From Phytomonospora sp040655735 (GTDB lineage: Bacteria > Actinomycetota > Actinomycetes > Mycobacteriales > Micromonosporaceae), in assembly GCF_040655735.1 (NCBI RefSeq), contig NZ_JBFAKK010000028.1:1-46428 (forward strand): 46,428 nt of DNA, in the 5' to 3' direction. Under the pieces are notes generated by a model that was not told where the DNA came from, ran no database searches, and saw nothing but the letters and a program-made list of their open reading frames with translations. A program made the position numbers and the translations under genes. This document shows positions 32,707 to 40,649 of the stretch, one piece after another; the stretch's first letter is position 1, and every line of letters starts with the position of its first letter.

Positions 32707-33591
32707 TCAGGAGGTTTCGTCGGCCTCCGACCAAGAAGTTCTGAATCCGGTGTTCCCGCTCGACGAGTCGGGCGTGTTCTGCGTTCTCGCCGCGACCCGG
32801 TAGCGGTTGCAGTAGGAGTCGTGACACAGGTACGACCCGCCGCGCACCACTCGCGCGTCTCCCGTGCCGGGCCCGCGCGGGTCCGTGCGCGTCTCGGGCC
32901 GTGCCTCGGCGTGCCAGTCGGTGCTCCAGCGGTCGGCGCACCATTCCCAGACGTTCCCGGAGGTCTGGTGCAGGCCGTACCCGTTGGGCGGGTAGGTCTT
33001 CACGGGGGCGGTGCCGACGTGGCCGTCCTCGGCGGTGTTGACGCGCGGGAAGCGGCCCTGCCAGATGTTGGCGCGGTGGCGGCCTTTAGGGGTGAGCTCG
33101 TCGCCCCAGGGGTAGCGCGCGCGGACGAGTCCGCCTCGCGCGGCGGCCTCCCACTGCGCCTCGGTCGGCAGCCGTTTGCCGGCCCAGGCGGCGTATGCGG
33201 CGGCGTCGAACCAGGACACCTGCGTGACGGGGTGGTTCTGGAGGCGTTCGACGCCGGAGCTCGGCCCGGCGGGGCGCCGCCAGTCGGCGTCGCGGACGGC
33301 GAGCCACCAGGGCGTGCCGGGGATCTCGGCGTCGACGACGGCCGCGCGGTCCTTCGGGTCGAGGAGCAGGTGGAAGACGTAGGACCAGCCCTCGCGTTCG
33401 GCGGTGGTCACGTATCCGGTGGCCTTGACGAAGGTCGCGAACTTGGCGACGGTGACGGCGACCGGGTCGATCCGATACGCCGACAGCTCCACCTCGCGCA
33501 CGGGCCCCTCCCCGTCGCCGGGGTTGGCGTCGGGGTCGTCGCCGCCCAGCGAGTAGGTCCCGGCGGGGACGGCGACCATGCCCTTGAGCAC
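32707..33591 (-). CDS. Formylglycine-generating enzyme (SUMF1/FGE family)
   Basis: From GTG 33591 the product has 294 residues and covers the full FGE-sulfatase domain: VAVPAGTYSLGG, TGYVTTAER, HPVTQVSWFDAAAYAAWAG, NIWQGRFPRVNTAEDG, SGNVWEWCADRW and GGSYLCHDSYCNRY. Cys256 and Cys261 are the copper-binding pair of true FGEs, which oxidise a Cys of CxPxR in sulfatases to formylglycine. No sulfatase is in the window. The frame stays open 40 codons upstream to 33711 and there encodes a CCAP element like the N-termini of other actinobacterial FGEs, so the real start may be a CTG overlapping the galE stop. It is the last gene of the phosphatidyltransferase-galE-FGE operon. Confidence 0.9.
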   Translation of the reverse strand: MLKGMVAVPAGTYSLGGDDPDANPGDGEGPVREVELSAYRIDPVAVTVAKFATFVKATGYVTTAEREGWSYVFHLLLDPKDRAAVVDAEIPGTPWWLAVRDADWRRPAGPSSGVERLQNHPVTQVSWFDAAAYAAWAGKRLPTEAQWEAAARGGLVRARYPWGDELTPKGRHRANIWQGRFPRVNTAEDGHVGTAPVKTYPPNGYGLHQTSGNVWEWCADRWSTDWHAEARPETRTDPRGPGTGDARVVRGGSYLCHDSYCNRYRVAARTQNTPDSSSGNTGFRTSWSEADETS

Positions 33592-33707
33592 CGACGCGCG
33601 ATCCCGCCGCGGTGGCGTGAAGCCGAGCGCGACGACGTCGGCGGCGACCGGCGCCGCCGACGGCGAGGCCGGGGCGCAGCAGGGCGCCCCGGCGGGGTCC
33701 TCGCCGT

Positions 33708-34676
33708 TCAGCGCGCCGCCCGCCAGGCCGTCCAGGCGTCGGCGACCATCTCGGTCAGGTTCCGGCTGGCGCGCCAGTCCAGGTCGCGCTCGATCTTGCC
33801 GACACCGGCCACCGACCGCGCGGGGTCGCCGGGACGGCGCGGGACCACTTCGGCCGGCACCTCCAGCCCGGTGACGGTGCGGACGGCGTCGAGCACCTCC
33901 AGCACCGAGGAGCCCTTCCCGGTGCCGACGTTGTACACCTCGCCGACCGTTCCCGGGTCGCGCCCGATCAGGTGGTCGACGGCGACGACGTGCGCGTCGG
34001 CCAGGTCGGCGATGTGGATGTAGTCGCGCACGCCCGAGCCGTCGGGCGTCTCGTAGTCCGCGCCGGTGACGCTGACCGTGCGGCCCTCGTCGATGCAGCG
34101 GAACACGATCGGCACGAGGTTGCCGACCGACGTGTCGCCCAGCGCGGGCTCGTCGGCGCCGACCACGTTGAAGTAGCGCAGCGCGATCCAGGAGAACCCG
34201 TGGCTCTTCCCGGCGAAGCGCAGCATGCGCTCGCCGATCAGCTTCGTCTCCCCGTAGACCGAGATCGGGTCGACGACCAGGTCCTCGACCAGCGGCTGCT
34301 CGGGCGCCAGCCCGTACAGGGCCGCCGTCGAGGAGAACACGATCCGGCCGACACCGGCCTCGGTCATCGCGCCGACGATCGCGGCGAGCCCGCCGACGTT
34401 CTGCTCGTAGTAGAAGACCGGCCGCTCCATCGAGAGAGGCACCGACTTCTGCGCGGCGAAGTGCAGGACCCCGCTGACCTGGTACTTGGCGAAGGCCTCG
34501 GCGAGCGCGGCTTTGTCGGTGACGTCGCCTTCGACGAGCGGCACTCCGTCGGGTACCCGACGCGCGTCGCCGGTCGAAAGATTGTCGTAGACGACGACGG
34601 GCGTGCCCGCGGCGTGCAGCCGTTTGACGGCGTGCGCTCCGATGTAGCCCGCTCCGCCGGTGACAAGCCAGGTCAT
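33708..34676 (-). CDS. UDP-glucose 4-epimerase
   Basis: The 322-residue extended SDR has the NAD site TGGAGYIGAH (6-15), catalytic Ser/Thr in FSSTAALYG and the YGETK pair (Tyr141, Lys145). Later motifs (RYFNVVGAD, GVRDYIHIADLADAH) are typical of GalE, which interconverts UDP-glucose and UDP-galactose for the Leloir pathway and cell-surface glycans. Its ATG overlaps the stop of the phosphatidyltransferase gene by one base (TGATG), so these two are translationally coupled. Confidence 0.95.
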   Translation of the reverse strand: MTWLVTGGAGYIGAHAVKRLHAAGTPVVVYDNLSTGDARRVPDGVPLVEGDVTDKAALAEAFAKYQVSGVLHFAAQKSVPLSMERPVFYYEQNVGGLAAIVGAMTEAGVGRIVFSSTAALYGLAPEQPLVEDLVVDPISVYGETKLIGERMLRFAGKSHGFSWIALRYFNVVGADEPALGDTSVGNLVPIVFRCIDEGRTVSVTGADYETPDGSGVRDYIHIADLADAHVVAVDHLIGRDPGTVGEVYNVGTGKGSSVLEVLDAVRTVTGLEVPAEVVPRRPGDPARSVAGVGKIERDLDWRASRNLTEMVADAWTAWRAAR

Positions 34677-35410
34677 CAGCCCTCCTGGGTCTGGGGAGGC
34701 TTCAGACTATCCAGGGCGGTCTTGGCGATGAGCGCGGCCAGGAAGCCGCCGTTGACGAAGGCGAACAGGGCCAGGACCCAGATCGTCCACTGCGGGGCGA
34801 AGGCGATGACCACAGGGATGAAAACGACGATCGCCCCGTAGTCGCGGATCAGCTTGACCACGCCCACGATGACCGATTCGCTGGCGATGAGGCTGTCGCC
34901 GTCGCCGCCCTTGCCCATGACGGAGGTGACGAGGTTGGTCATCCAAAGGCCGGCGAAGGCGGCGACGAGCCAGGTCGGCGTCTCGGGGACGTAGGCGACG
35001 GCCACCGACGCGGTCGCGGCGGTCACGGCGGTCTGCTGAGCGATATCGGCGAGGATGTCAACTTTCGCACCGGCCGGGGAGGAGCGGCCGGTGACGCGGG
35101 CGAGCTGGCCGTCGGCGCAGTCGAGGGAGTAGGCGAACTGCCACACCACCAGCGCCAGGAGCCCCATCAGCACCGGCGACACGCGTCCGTCGGCCATGGC
35201 GGGGGCGGTGGCGACGAGCAGCGCGGACACGGCCAGGCCGAGGACCAGGTTGATGAGGGTGACCATCGTGGGGGCGAGGCCCAGGCGGTGGGCGGCGAGC
35301 GCGCAATAGGCGCCTATTCGCTGGTTGACGATCTGGGTGAACAGGCCGCCGCGACGGTTCACGGCCAGGAAGTCGGCTGCTCGCGGTTTGAGGACGGGGT
35401 CGCTGGGCAT
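34676..35410 (-). CDS. CDP-alcohol phosphatidyltransferase family membrane protein
   Basis: The 244-residue membrane protein contains the complete family motif D-x2-D-G-x2-A-R-x8-G-x3-D-x3-D: Asp97, Asp100-Gly101, Ala104-Arg105, Gly114, Asp118 and Asp122. About six spans surround it. These enzymes transfer a phosphoalcohol from a CDP-linked donor in phospholipid or phosphoinositol-type synthesis; the acceptor here is not predictable. The N-terminal LKPRAADFLAVNRRGGLFTQ and the NQRIG stretch resemble actinobacterial inositol-phosphate transferase relatives. AAGGAG lies upstream of ATG 35410. It heads an operon with galE and FGE, which suggests envelope glycolipid work (inference). Confidence 0.9.
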   Translation of the reverse strand: MPSDPVLKPRAADFLAVNRRGGLFTQIVNQRIGAYCALAAHRLGLAPTMVTLINLVLGLAVSALLVATAPAMADGRVSPVLMGLLALVVWQFAYSLDCADGQLARVTGRSSPAGAKVDILADIAQQTAVTAATASVAVAYVPETPTWLVAAFAGLWMTNLVTSVMGKGGDGDSLIASESVIVGVVKLIRDYGAIVVFIPVVIAFAPQWTIWVLALFAFVNGGFLAALIAKTALDSLKPPQTQEG

Positions 35411-35531
35411 GCTCGTTAGTGCTCCTTAGGACCTGGGGAACCGCGTGAGGGCGCACACAGCGTACTCAAGATGACATATTCGCCGAATGTGCCGGTCAAG
35501 ACCTTGAGGCGAGCGACGATTTGGGCGAGTA

Positions 35532-35552
35532 TGACCGTACGTACGCAGGTCA
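35532..35552. promoter_or_regulatory. Nested palindromes upstream of the CBS gene
   Basis: TGACC (35532-35536) and GGTCA (35548-35552) are inverted arms enclosing the ten-base palindrome CGTACGTACG (35536-35545). The site lies 25-45 bases upstream of the CBS gene in the divergent promoter region shared with the phosphatidyltransferase operon. It is a candidate operator. Confidence 0.45.
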
Positions 35553-35576
35553 GGACGGCGGCGAGAGGTGACTTCC

Positions 35577-35987
35577 ATGCAGGTACGCAACGCGATGAGC
35601 ACGCAGGTCCTGTCGATCGGGCCGGATCACACACTCCGGCAGGCGGCGGCGCTGATGGCGCAACGGAGGGTCGGCGCGGCGGTGGTCGTGGACCCCGACT
35701 CCTCGGGGATCGGGATCCTCACCGAGCGCGACATCCTCAACGCGATCGGCGCGGGGCTCGACCCCGACGTCGAGCGCACGGGCTCCCATCTGACCAGTGA
35801 CCTGGTGTTCGCCCCGCCGACGTGGACGCTGCACGAGGCGGCCGCGGCGATGGTCCGGGGCGGGTTTCGCCACCTGATCGTCATCGACGGCCATGAGCCG
35901 TCGGGGGTGATCTCGGTGCGCGACATCGTGCGCGTCTGGTCGCAGGCGGTCCAGCCGCAGGACAGCGTGACGACACCCATGCACTGA
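35577..35987 (+). CDS. Tandem CBS-domain protein
   Basis: The 136-residue protein is a single Bateman module: two CBS domains (about 5-60 and 72-128) with AMSTQVLSIGPDHTLRQAA, GILTERDIL and GVISVRDIVRVW. Such stand-alone CBS pairs bind adenine nucleotides and modulate partner proteins. ATG 35577 is chosen because AGAGG sits eight bases upstream; GTG 35568 is the alternative. It may sense energy charge for the neighbouring GCS2 gene, but the 158-base gap with its own signals argues against a shared transcript. Confidence 0.88.
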   Translation: MQVRNAMSTQVLSIGPDHTLRQAAALMAQRRVGAAVVVDPDSSGIGILTERDILNAIGAGLDPDVERTGSHLTSDLVFAPPTWTLHEAAAAMVRGGFRHLIVIDGHEPSGVISVRDIVRVWSQAVQPQDSVTTPMH

Positions 35988-36093
35988 GCACGCATACCGA
36001 GCCGTGTATAGCCATCCGTCGATTAGTTGACAGCTGAGGGAAAGGCCTTCCCCGGATGGTGTCGGTCCGCCTAGCGTGCGGTAGCCATGATGT

Positions 36094-36115
36094 AACAACC
36101 GTTCGACCGGTTGTT
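36094..36115. promoter_or_regulatory. Hairpin or operator upstream of GCS2 gene
   Basis: AACAACCG (36094-36101) and CGGTTGTT (36108-36115) are perfect arms with a six-base loop TTCGAC, 30 bases before the start codon. A -10-like TAGCGT lies at 36072-36077, so the hairpin would be in the 5' leader. It may be a DNA operator or an RNA stem. Confidence 0.5.
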
Positions 36116-36145
36116 TCCGATGGCGCCGGACGCTGGGGAGGGCAG

Positions 36146-37639
36146 ATGGGCGACCAGGTACGTCAGCGCACGTACACACACGCGGATCTTCGCCGATACC
36201 GAGGCAAGTTGCGGCGATGTCTGTCCACATTGGGGCTGATGCTCGACAGTGGCCGCTTCGACTCCGACGAGATGTTAACCGGGGTCGAGCTGGAGATAAA
36301 TCTGATAGACGACGCCGCACGCGCCTCGTTGAAGAACGCCGAGGTCCTGGCCTACCTGGCCGAGTCGGACGCCTACAACGAGGTCTCGGTCCAGCCCGAA
36401 CTGGGCCAGTACAACCTGGAGCTCAACATGTCGCCGAGACTGCTCGGCGGGGGCGGTTTCGCCTCCTACGAGCAGGATCTGCGGCACATGCTCCACGAGG
36501 TCGACGAACGCGCCCGCAAGACCGGTTCGACCCTCGTCCTCGTCGGGACGCTGCCCACCCTGCGGCACGCCGACGCCACCGAGGACAGCCTGTCGGTGAA
36601 CCTGCGCTACCGCATGCTCAACGACTCGATCATCAGCGCGCGCGGCGACGACATCGAGATCGACATCCGCGGCACCGAACGGCTCCGCGTCTACACCGAC
36701 TCGATCGCACCGGAGGCCGCCAACACCAGCGTCCAGTTCCACGTGCAGGTCAGTCCGGAGAACTTCGCGGCCTACTACAACGCCGCGCAGGTCCTCGCCG
36801 GCGCGCAGCTGGTCGTCGGGGCCAACGCGCCGTACCTGTTCGACACTCACCTGTGGGCCGAGACGAGGATCGCGCTGTTCGAGCAGGCCACCGACACCCG
36901 CAGCCGCGAGCTGAAGGCCCAGGGGGTGAGGCCGAGGGTGTGGTTCGGTGAGCGCTGGGCCCGTTCGGTACTCGACCTCTTCGAGGAGAACTCGCGCTAC
37001 TTCCCGCCGCTGCTGCCCGAGTCGCACACCGAGGACCCTTTCGAGGTGTGGCGTTCGGGCGGGGTCCCGAAACTGCCGGAACTGCGGCTGCACAACGGGA
37101 CCGTGTACCGCTGGAACCGCCCGGTCTACGACGTCGGCCCCAACGGCCGCCCGCACCTGCGGGTCGAGAACCGCGTGCTGCCGGCCGGGCCCACCGTCGT
37201 CGACGTGCTGGCCAACATGGCCTTCTACATGGGCGCGGTGCGGATGCTGGCCGAAAGCGACCACCCCGTGTGGACGCGGATGCCCTTCGGCGTGGCCGAG
37301 CAGAACCTCCAGGCCGCCGCCCGGCACGGGATCGACGCCCGCCAGTGGTGGCCGGGAATCGGTGAGGTCGACGGTGTCCGGCTCGTCGACGAGGTGCTGC
37401 TGCCGCTGGCCTACGAGGGCCTCGACCGCTTCGGCGTCGACCCGGCCGAACGCGACCGGCTGCTGGGGATCATCGAGGCACGCTGCCGTACCCGGATGAA
37501 CGGTTCGGCCTGGCAGATCGCGACGGTGAGGCGCCATGAGGAGACCAGGGGCCGCACGGAGGCTCTGCGGGAGATGCTGAAGGAGTACGTGCGCAACGCC
37601 TCGACCTTCTCGCCCGTGCACGAGTGGGACGTGCGGTAA
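36146..37639 (+). CDS. Glutamate-cysteine ligase family 2 (GCS2) protein
   Basis: The 497-residue product belongs to the long actinobacterial GCS2 group. Clear blocks are GVELEINLIDD (about 45-55, metal/ATP-binding), QYNLELNMSP, APEAANTSVQFHVQV, GANAPYLFDTHLWAETRI, GVRPRVWFGERW and HNGTVYRWNRPVYD...LRVENRVLPAGPT. Relatives make gamma-glutamylcysteine or other gamma-glutamyl amides; Actinobacteria that use mycothiol still keep these genes, so the acceptor is uncertain. ATG 36146 with GGGGAGGG upstream is preferred to the longer reading from 36056, whose extra residues are not family-like. Confidence 0.88.
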   Translation: MGDQVRQRTYTHADLRRYRGKLRRCLSTLGLMLDSGRFDSDEMLTGVELEINLIDDAARASLKNAEVLAYLAESDAYNEVSVQPELGQYNLELNMSPRLLGGGGFASYEQDLRHMLHEVDERARKTGSTLVLVGTLPTLRHADATEDSLSVNLRYRMLNDSIISARGDDIEIDIRGTERLRVYTDSIAPEAANTSVQFHVQVSPENFAAYYNAAQVLAGAQLVVGANAPYLFDTHLWAETRIALFEQATDTRSRELKAQGVRPRVWFGERWARSVLDLFEENSRYFPPLLPESHTEDPFEVWRSGGVPKLPELRLHNGTVYRWNRPVYDVGPNGRPHLRVENRVLPAGPTVVDVLANMAFYMGAVRMLAESDHPVWTRMPFGVAEQNLQAAARHGIDARQWWPGIGEVDGVRLVDEVLLPLAYEGLDRFGVDPAERDRLLGIIEARCRTRMNGSAWQIATVRRHEETRGRTEALREMLKEYVRNASTFSPVHEWDVR

Positions 37640-37705
37640 AGGACCTGACCGCACGGCGCGGGCTTCGTAGGATGGACTCGACACCCACTCGACAGGAGCC
37701 CCGCC

Positions 37706-38131
37706 GTGCCAGGACCGTTGCAGGTCAACGACTCGGTCCTGATCCCCGAGGCCGAGCTGAGCTGGCGCTTCTCCCGCTCCTCCGGCCCCGGCGGGCAGGG
37801 CGTGAACACCACCGACAGCAGGGTCGAACTGAGCTTCGACCTGGCCGCGACCACCTCGCTGAGCGACTTCCTGAAGGCCCGGGCGCTGGAACGGCTGGCC
37901 ACGCGCCTCGTCGACGGCGTGGTCACCGTCGCCGCCTCCGAGCACCGCGCGCAGCTTCGCAACCGCGAGGCCGCGCTGGCGCGCATGGCGCAGCTCCTGC
38001 GGGAGGCCATCGCGGCGCCGCCGCCCAAACGCCGGCCGACGAAGCCGGGACGCCGGGCGGTCGAGCGGCGCATCGCGGCGAAGAAGAGGCGCTCGGACGT
38101 GAAGAAGACGCGGCGGAACCGGGACGACTGA
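37706..38131 (+). CDS. ArfB/YaeJ-type peptidyl-tRNA hydrolase
   Basis: The 141-residue protein has the release-factor GGQ motif (residues 29-31, in GPGGQGVNTTDS), no codon-recognition domain, and a basic C-terminal tail (KKRRSDVKKTRRNRDD) that enters the empty mRNA channel. ArfB rescues ribosomes stalled on non-stop mRNAs. The GTG start follows AGGAG; TAGGAT at 37668-37673 is a likely -10 box, giving a short leader. Confidence 0.93.
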   Translation: MPGPLQVNDSVLIPEAELSWRFSRSSGPGGQGVNTTDSRVELSFDLAATTSLSDFLKARALERLATRLVDGVVTVAASEHRAQLRNREAALARMAQLLREAIAAPPPKRRPTKPGRRAVERRIAAKKRRSDVKKTRRNRDD

Positions 38132-38173
38132 GTTCGGGTTCACCTCGGCGAATGACGTTCAGTACCCGTCTCA

Positions 38174-38206
38174 TATACTAACTACGTGTCTACACTGACG
38201 TATACT
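38174..38206 (+). promoter_or_regulatory. Toxin-antitoxin promoter and operator
   Basis: A consensus -10 TATACT (38201-38206) lies six bases before the antitoxin ATG. A second TATACT lies at 38174-38179, 27 bases upstream. Between them TACGT (38183-38187) and ACGTA (38198-38202) form an inverted repeat with an inner GTGT-CT-ACAC (38186-38195). This layout fits autorepression by the antitoxin dimer. Confidence 0.65.
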
Positions 38207-38212
38207 CGCCCT

Positions 38213-38455
38213 ATGGCCACCGTGATGATCCGCGTCGACAAATCGGTCCGCAACGCCGCCGCCGCGCTCGCCGCCGCGAGTGGCACGACGATCGCGGACG
38301 TCGTCGCGCGCGCGGTGAAAGAGGCGGAGCACCAAGCGTTCTGGGACGCTCAGAACGCCGCGCTGAACCGCCTCACACCCGAAGAGATGGCCGACTACCA
38401 CGCCGAGAACGAGGAATGGAACGCCACGCTCAAAGACGGACTCGACGAGTGGTGA
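38213..38455 (+). CDS. Antitoxin of a MazEF-like pair (ribbon-helix-helix type)
   Basis: This 80-residue protein starts MATVMIRVDKSVRNAAAALAAASGTTIADVVARA, a ribbon-helix-helix pattern (strand about 2-8, two helices about 10-40), followed by an acidic C-terminal tail (DYHAENEEWN...LDEW) that would neutralise the toxin. The stop overlaps the toxin start (GTGA). TATACT six bases upstream supports ATG 38213 over the GTG at 38186. Confidence 0.85.
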   Translation: MATVMIRVDKSVRNAAAALAAASGTTIADVVARAVKEAEHQAFWDAQNAALNRLTPEEMADYHAENEEWNATLKDGLDEW

Positions 38456-38793
38456 ACGTTCCCCGCATCGGTGAGATCTACTGGGTCGATCTCGGCGAAC
38501 CGGTGGGGCATGAGCAGGGCTTCCACCGCCCCGGCGTGATCGTCAGCCGTCATTCGTTCAACGCCACCCGCAGCGCCCTCGCGGTAGTCATGCCGGTCAC
38601 CACCCGCGATCGTGGCATTCCAAGCCACCGCCCGCTCGACCACACGGCATGCGGGCTGGATCGGCCGAGCTGGGTACGAACGGAGAACTTCCGCGCGATC
38701 TCCCACCTTCGCCTCGGCGGCTTCATCGGCCAGGTCAGCCCAGCCGAACTCGCCGACCTCCACAGGATGCTCGGCATCCACCTCAAGATCTAG
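38452..38793 (+). CDS. MazF-like mRNA interferase toxin
   Basis: The 113-residue protein matches the PemK/MazF fold: PRIGEIYWVDLGEPVGHEQGF at the N-terminus, RPGVIVSRHSFN, VMPVTTRDRGIPSH and the C-terminal IGQVSPAELADLHRMLG. MazF cleaves mRNA at short motifs under stress. Translation is coupled to the antitoxin by the GTGA overlap. Its stop overlaps the stop of the convergent GNAT gene (CTAG). Confidence 0.9.
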   Translation: MNVPRIGEIYWVDLGEPVGHEQGFHRPGVIVSRHSFNATRSALAVVMPVTTRDRGIPSHRPLDHTACGLDRPSWVRTENFRAISHLRLGGFIGQVSPAELADLHRMLGIHLKI

Positions 38794-39704
38794 TCCCCCG
38801 CCGCCGCCCTCTTCACCGCCCGCTGCTCGGCGAAGGCCACATACCCCAGTTTCGTGTTCACCGCGAGCATCGGCGCGTTCTCGGCGTCGTTGATGGTGAA
38901 CGCCTCGGTCACGCCCGCCTCCCGCGCGGCGTGCAGGCTGTGCGACTTCACCAGCATCGCCAGTCCTCGCCCCCGGTAGCCGGGGTGCGTGCCGGTGAAG
39001 TTGGAGTACACCCGCCCGTCGACGCGGTACAGGTAGGCCAGCGCGGCGACCGTCTTCCCGTCGAGCGCGACGACACTGGTCGCCGTCGACATGCGCGGGT
39101 CGGCGAGGATCTCACCGTGCCAGCGCTCGTAGGTCGGCGGCACCATGGGCGTGTTGCTCGGGATGTCGACCAGCGCGGCGACATCGGTCTCGTACAGCGC
39201 CCGCCAGTCGTCCACTTCGGACAGCGTGCGGATCTCGATGCCCTCGGGAACTGCGGCGGGGGCGGGGATCGCGTCGAGGGAGGCGCGCGAGATGCGGCCG
39301 GTCCGGCCGGCGGCGAAGCCCCGCTTCACGGCGAAGCCGAGACCGTCGGCGTCGACGGAATGGGAGGACAGCGTCGACCCGCCGATCGCCGCGTGGTGCC
39401 CCTCGATGCGCTCCAGCAGCGCCGAACCGATCCCCCGCCGCCGGTACTCCGGCAGCACCGAGATCAGCCCGCCGACGGCACCCTCGCGCGAGGAGAACCG
39501 GCTCAGGCTTGCCACGGCGACACCGACGACGCGACCGTCGAGCTCGGCGACCACCTGGAGCGGACTGTCGCCTTCGTTCACTTTCGCGTAGTGCGCCAGG
39601 GATTCGGCGCTGATGAGCAGGAACGGCGCGACGACCGACTGCACGTCGGCCATTCCCGGATAGTCGGCCGGCGTGGCCGGGCGAACGAGGGGGTGATCAG
39701 GCAT
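38790..39704 (-). CDS. Two-domain GNAT acetyltransferase (copy 1)
   Basis: The 304-residue protein has two GNAT domains. The N-terminal acetyl-CoA loop is RRRGIGSALL (about 93-102) and the C-terminal one is GYRGRGLAMLVKSH (about 247-260), followed by NDAENAPMLAVNTKLGY. Both loops appear intact. The layout is like mycothiol synthase MshD and Eis-like enzymes, though identity with MshD is not established. It is the last of three paralogous tandem genes. ATG 39704 is chosen because the GNAT fold starts a few residues later. Confidence 0.85.
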   Translation of the reverse strand: MPDHPLVRPATPADYPGMADVQSVVAPFLLISAESLAHYAKVNEGDSPLQVVAELDGRVVGVAVASLSRFSSREGAVGGLISVLPEYRRRGIGSALLERIEGHHAAIGGSTLSSHSVDADGLGFAVKRGFAAGRTGRISRASLDAIPAPAAVPEGIEIRTLSEVDDWRALYETDVAALVDIPSNTPMVPPTYERWHGEILADPRMSTATSVVALDGKTVAALAYLYRVDGRVYSNFTGTHPGYRGRGLAMLVKSHSLHAAREAGVTEAFTINDAENAPMLAVNTKLGYVAFAEQRAVKRAAAGD

Positions 39705-39738
39705 GATCGCAACACTGCCACGGCGGGGGCGGCTACGC

Positions 39739-40644
39739 TCAGCCCTTTTCGCGGCGCAGCGCGGTCCGCTCCAGGAACGGCCGGTAGCCCAGGCGGGCGT
39801 TGACCGCGAGCATCGGCGCGTTGGTGGCGTCATTGCTGGTGAACGCCTCCGTGGCGCCCGCCGACCGGGCCGCGTGCAGAGCGTGCGACTTCACCAGCGT
39901 GGCGTGTCCCCGCCCGCGGAAGCCGGGGTGCGCGCCGGTGTAGGAGGAATGCACGCGGTCGCCGACGCGCTGGAGGTAGGCCATCGCGGTGACGGTCCCC
40001 TCGACCACGCAGATCGTGCTCAACTCGTGGTCGAGGCGGGGGTCGTCGAGCAGCCGCGCCTTCCAGTGCTCGAAGGAGAAGGGCACGATCGGGTGGTCCC
40101 CGGGGATGTCGCGGGCGGCGAGGCTGTCGGTCTCGTAGAGGACGCGCAGATCCTCCACTGAGGACAGGCTGACGACCTCGACGTCGGCGGGCGCCTCGAC
40201 GCGCGCCGGCAGCTCGTCGAGTGAGCAGCGCGAGACGCGCGCGATCCGGCCGGTGGCGAACCCGTGCTTCGCCGCGAAGGCCAGGCCCGCCTCCTCGGCG
40301 GCATTGCCCCGGGCCACCCGGCCGCCGATCTCGGCGTGGTGCTGTTCGGCCCTGGCCATCAGCAGCGCACCGACACCCCGGCGGCGAGACTCCGGCCGCA
40401 CGGCCACGTCCAGTGCCGCCGCGCCCTCCTCGGGCGACCAGGGATCGCGCCACGAGGAGGCGACGCCGACGACTCGCCCCTCACGCTCGGCGACGAACTC
40501 GGCGATGCCCTCGTCCCCGTAGGCGACCGAGGCGTGGGCGATGGACGCGGCGCTGACCAGCAGCGCGGGATGGCAGGAGCGGTAGACCTCGGCCATGCTC
40601 TCGCGATCGGCGGGCACGGCGGGACGGATCACGGTGTCGGACAT
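39739..40644 (-). CDS. Two-domain GNAT acetyltransferase (copy 2)
   Basis: The 301-residue paralogue has acetyl-CoA loops RRRGVGALLM and GFRGRGHATLVKSH and ends NDATNAPMLAVNARLGYRPF. It starts six bases after the stop of copy 3, with GAAAGG as ribosome site, so those two are one transcript. The gap to copy 1 is 34 bases. The N-terminal domain differs most among the three copies, which suggests divergent acceptors. Confidence 0.85.
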   Translation of the reverse strand: MSDTVIRPAVPADRESMAEVYRSCHPALLVSAASIAHASVAYGDEGIAEFVAEREGRVVGVASSWRDPWSPEEGAAALDVAVRPESRRRGVGALLMARAEQHHAEIGGRVARGNAAEEAGLAFAAKHGFATGRIARVSRCSLDELPARVEAPADVEVVSLSSVEDLRVLYETDSLAARDIPGDHPIVPFSFEHWKARLLDDPRLDHELSTICVVEGTVTAMAYLQRVGDRVHSSYTGAHPGFRGRGHATLVKSHALHAARSAGATEAFTSNDATNAPMLAVNARLGYRPFLERTALRREKG

Positions 40645-40649
40645 GCCTT

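Noticed and set aside
36275..38143. A 622-codon open frame opposite the GCS2 and ArfB genes
   Set aside because: It spans two clearly real genes in antisense, lacks domain signatures and has shadow-like composition.
38790..39704. Naming one GNAT gene mshD (mycothiol synthase)
   Set aside because: The two-domain size fits, but there are three tandem paralogues and no MshD-specific motif that I can verify, so the name would be a guess.
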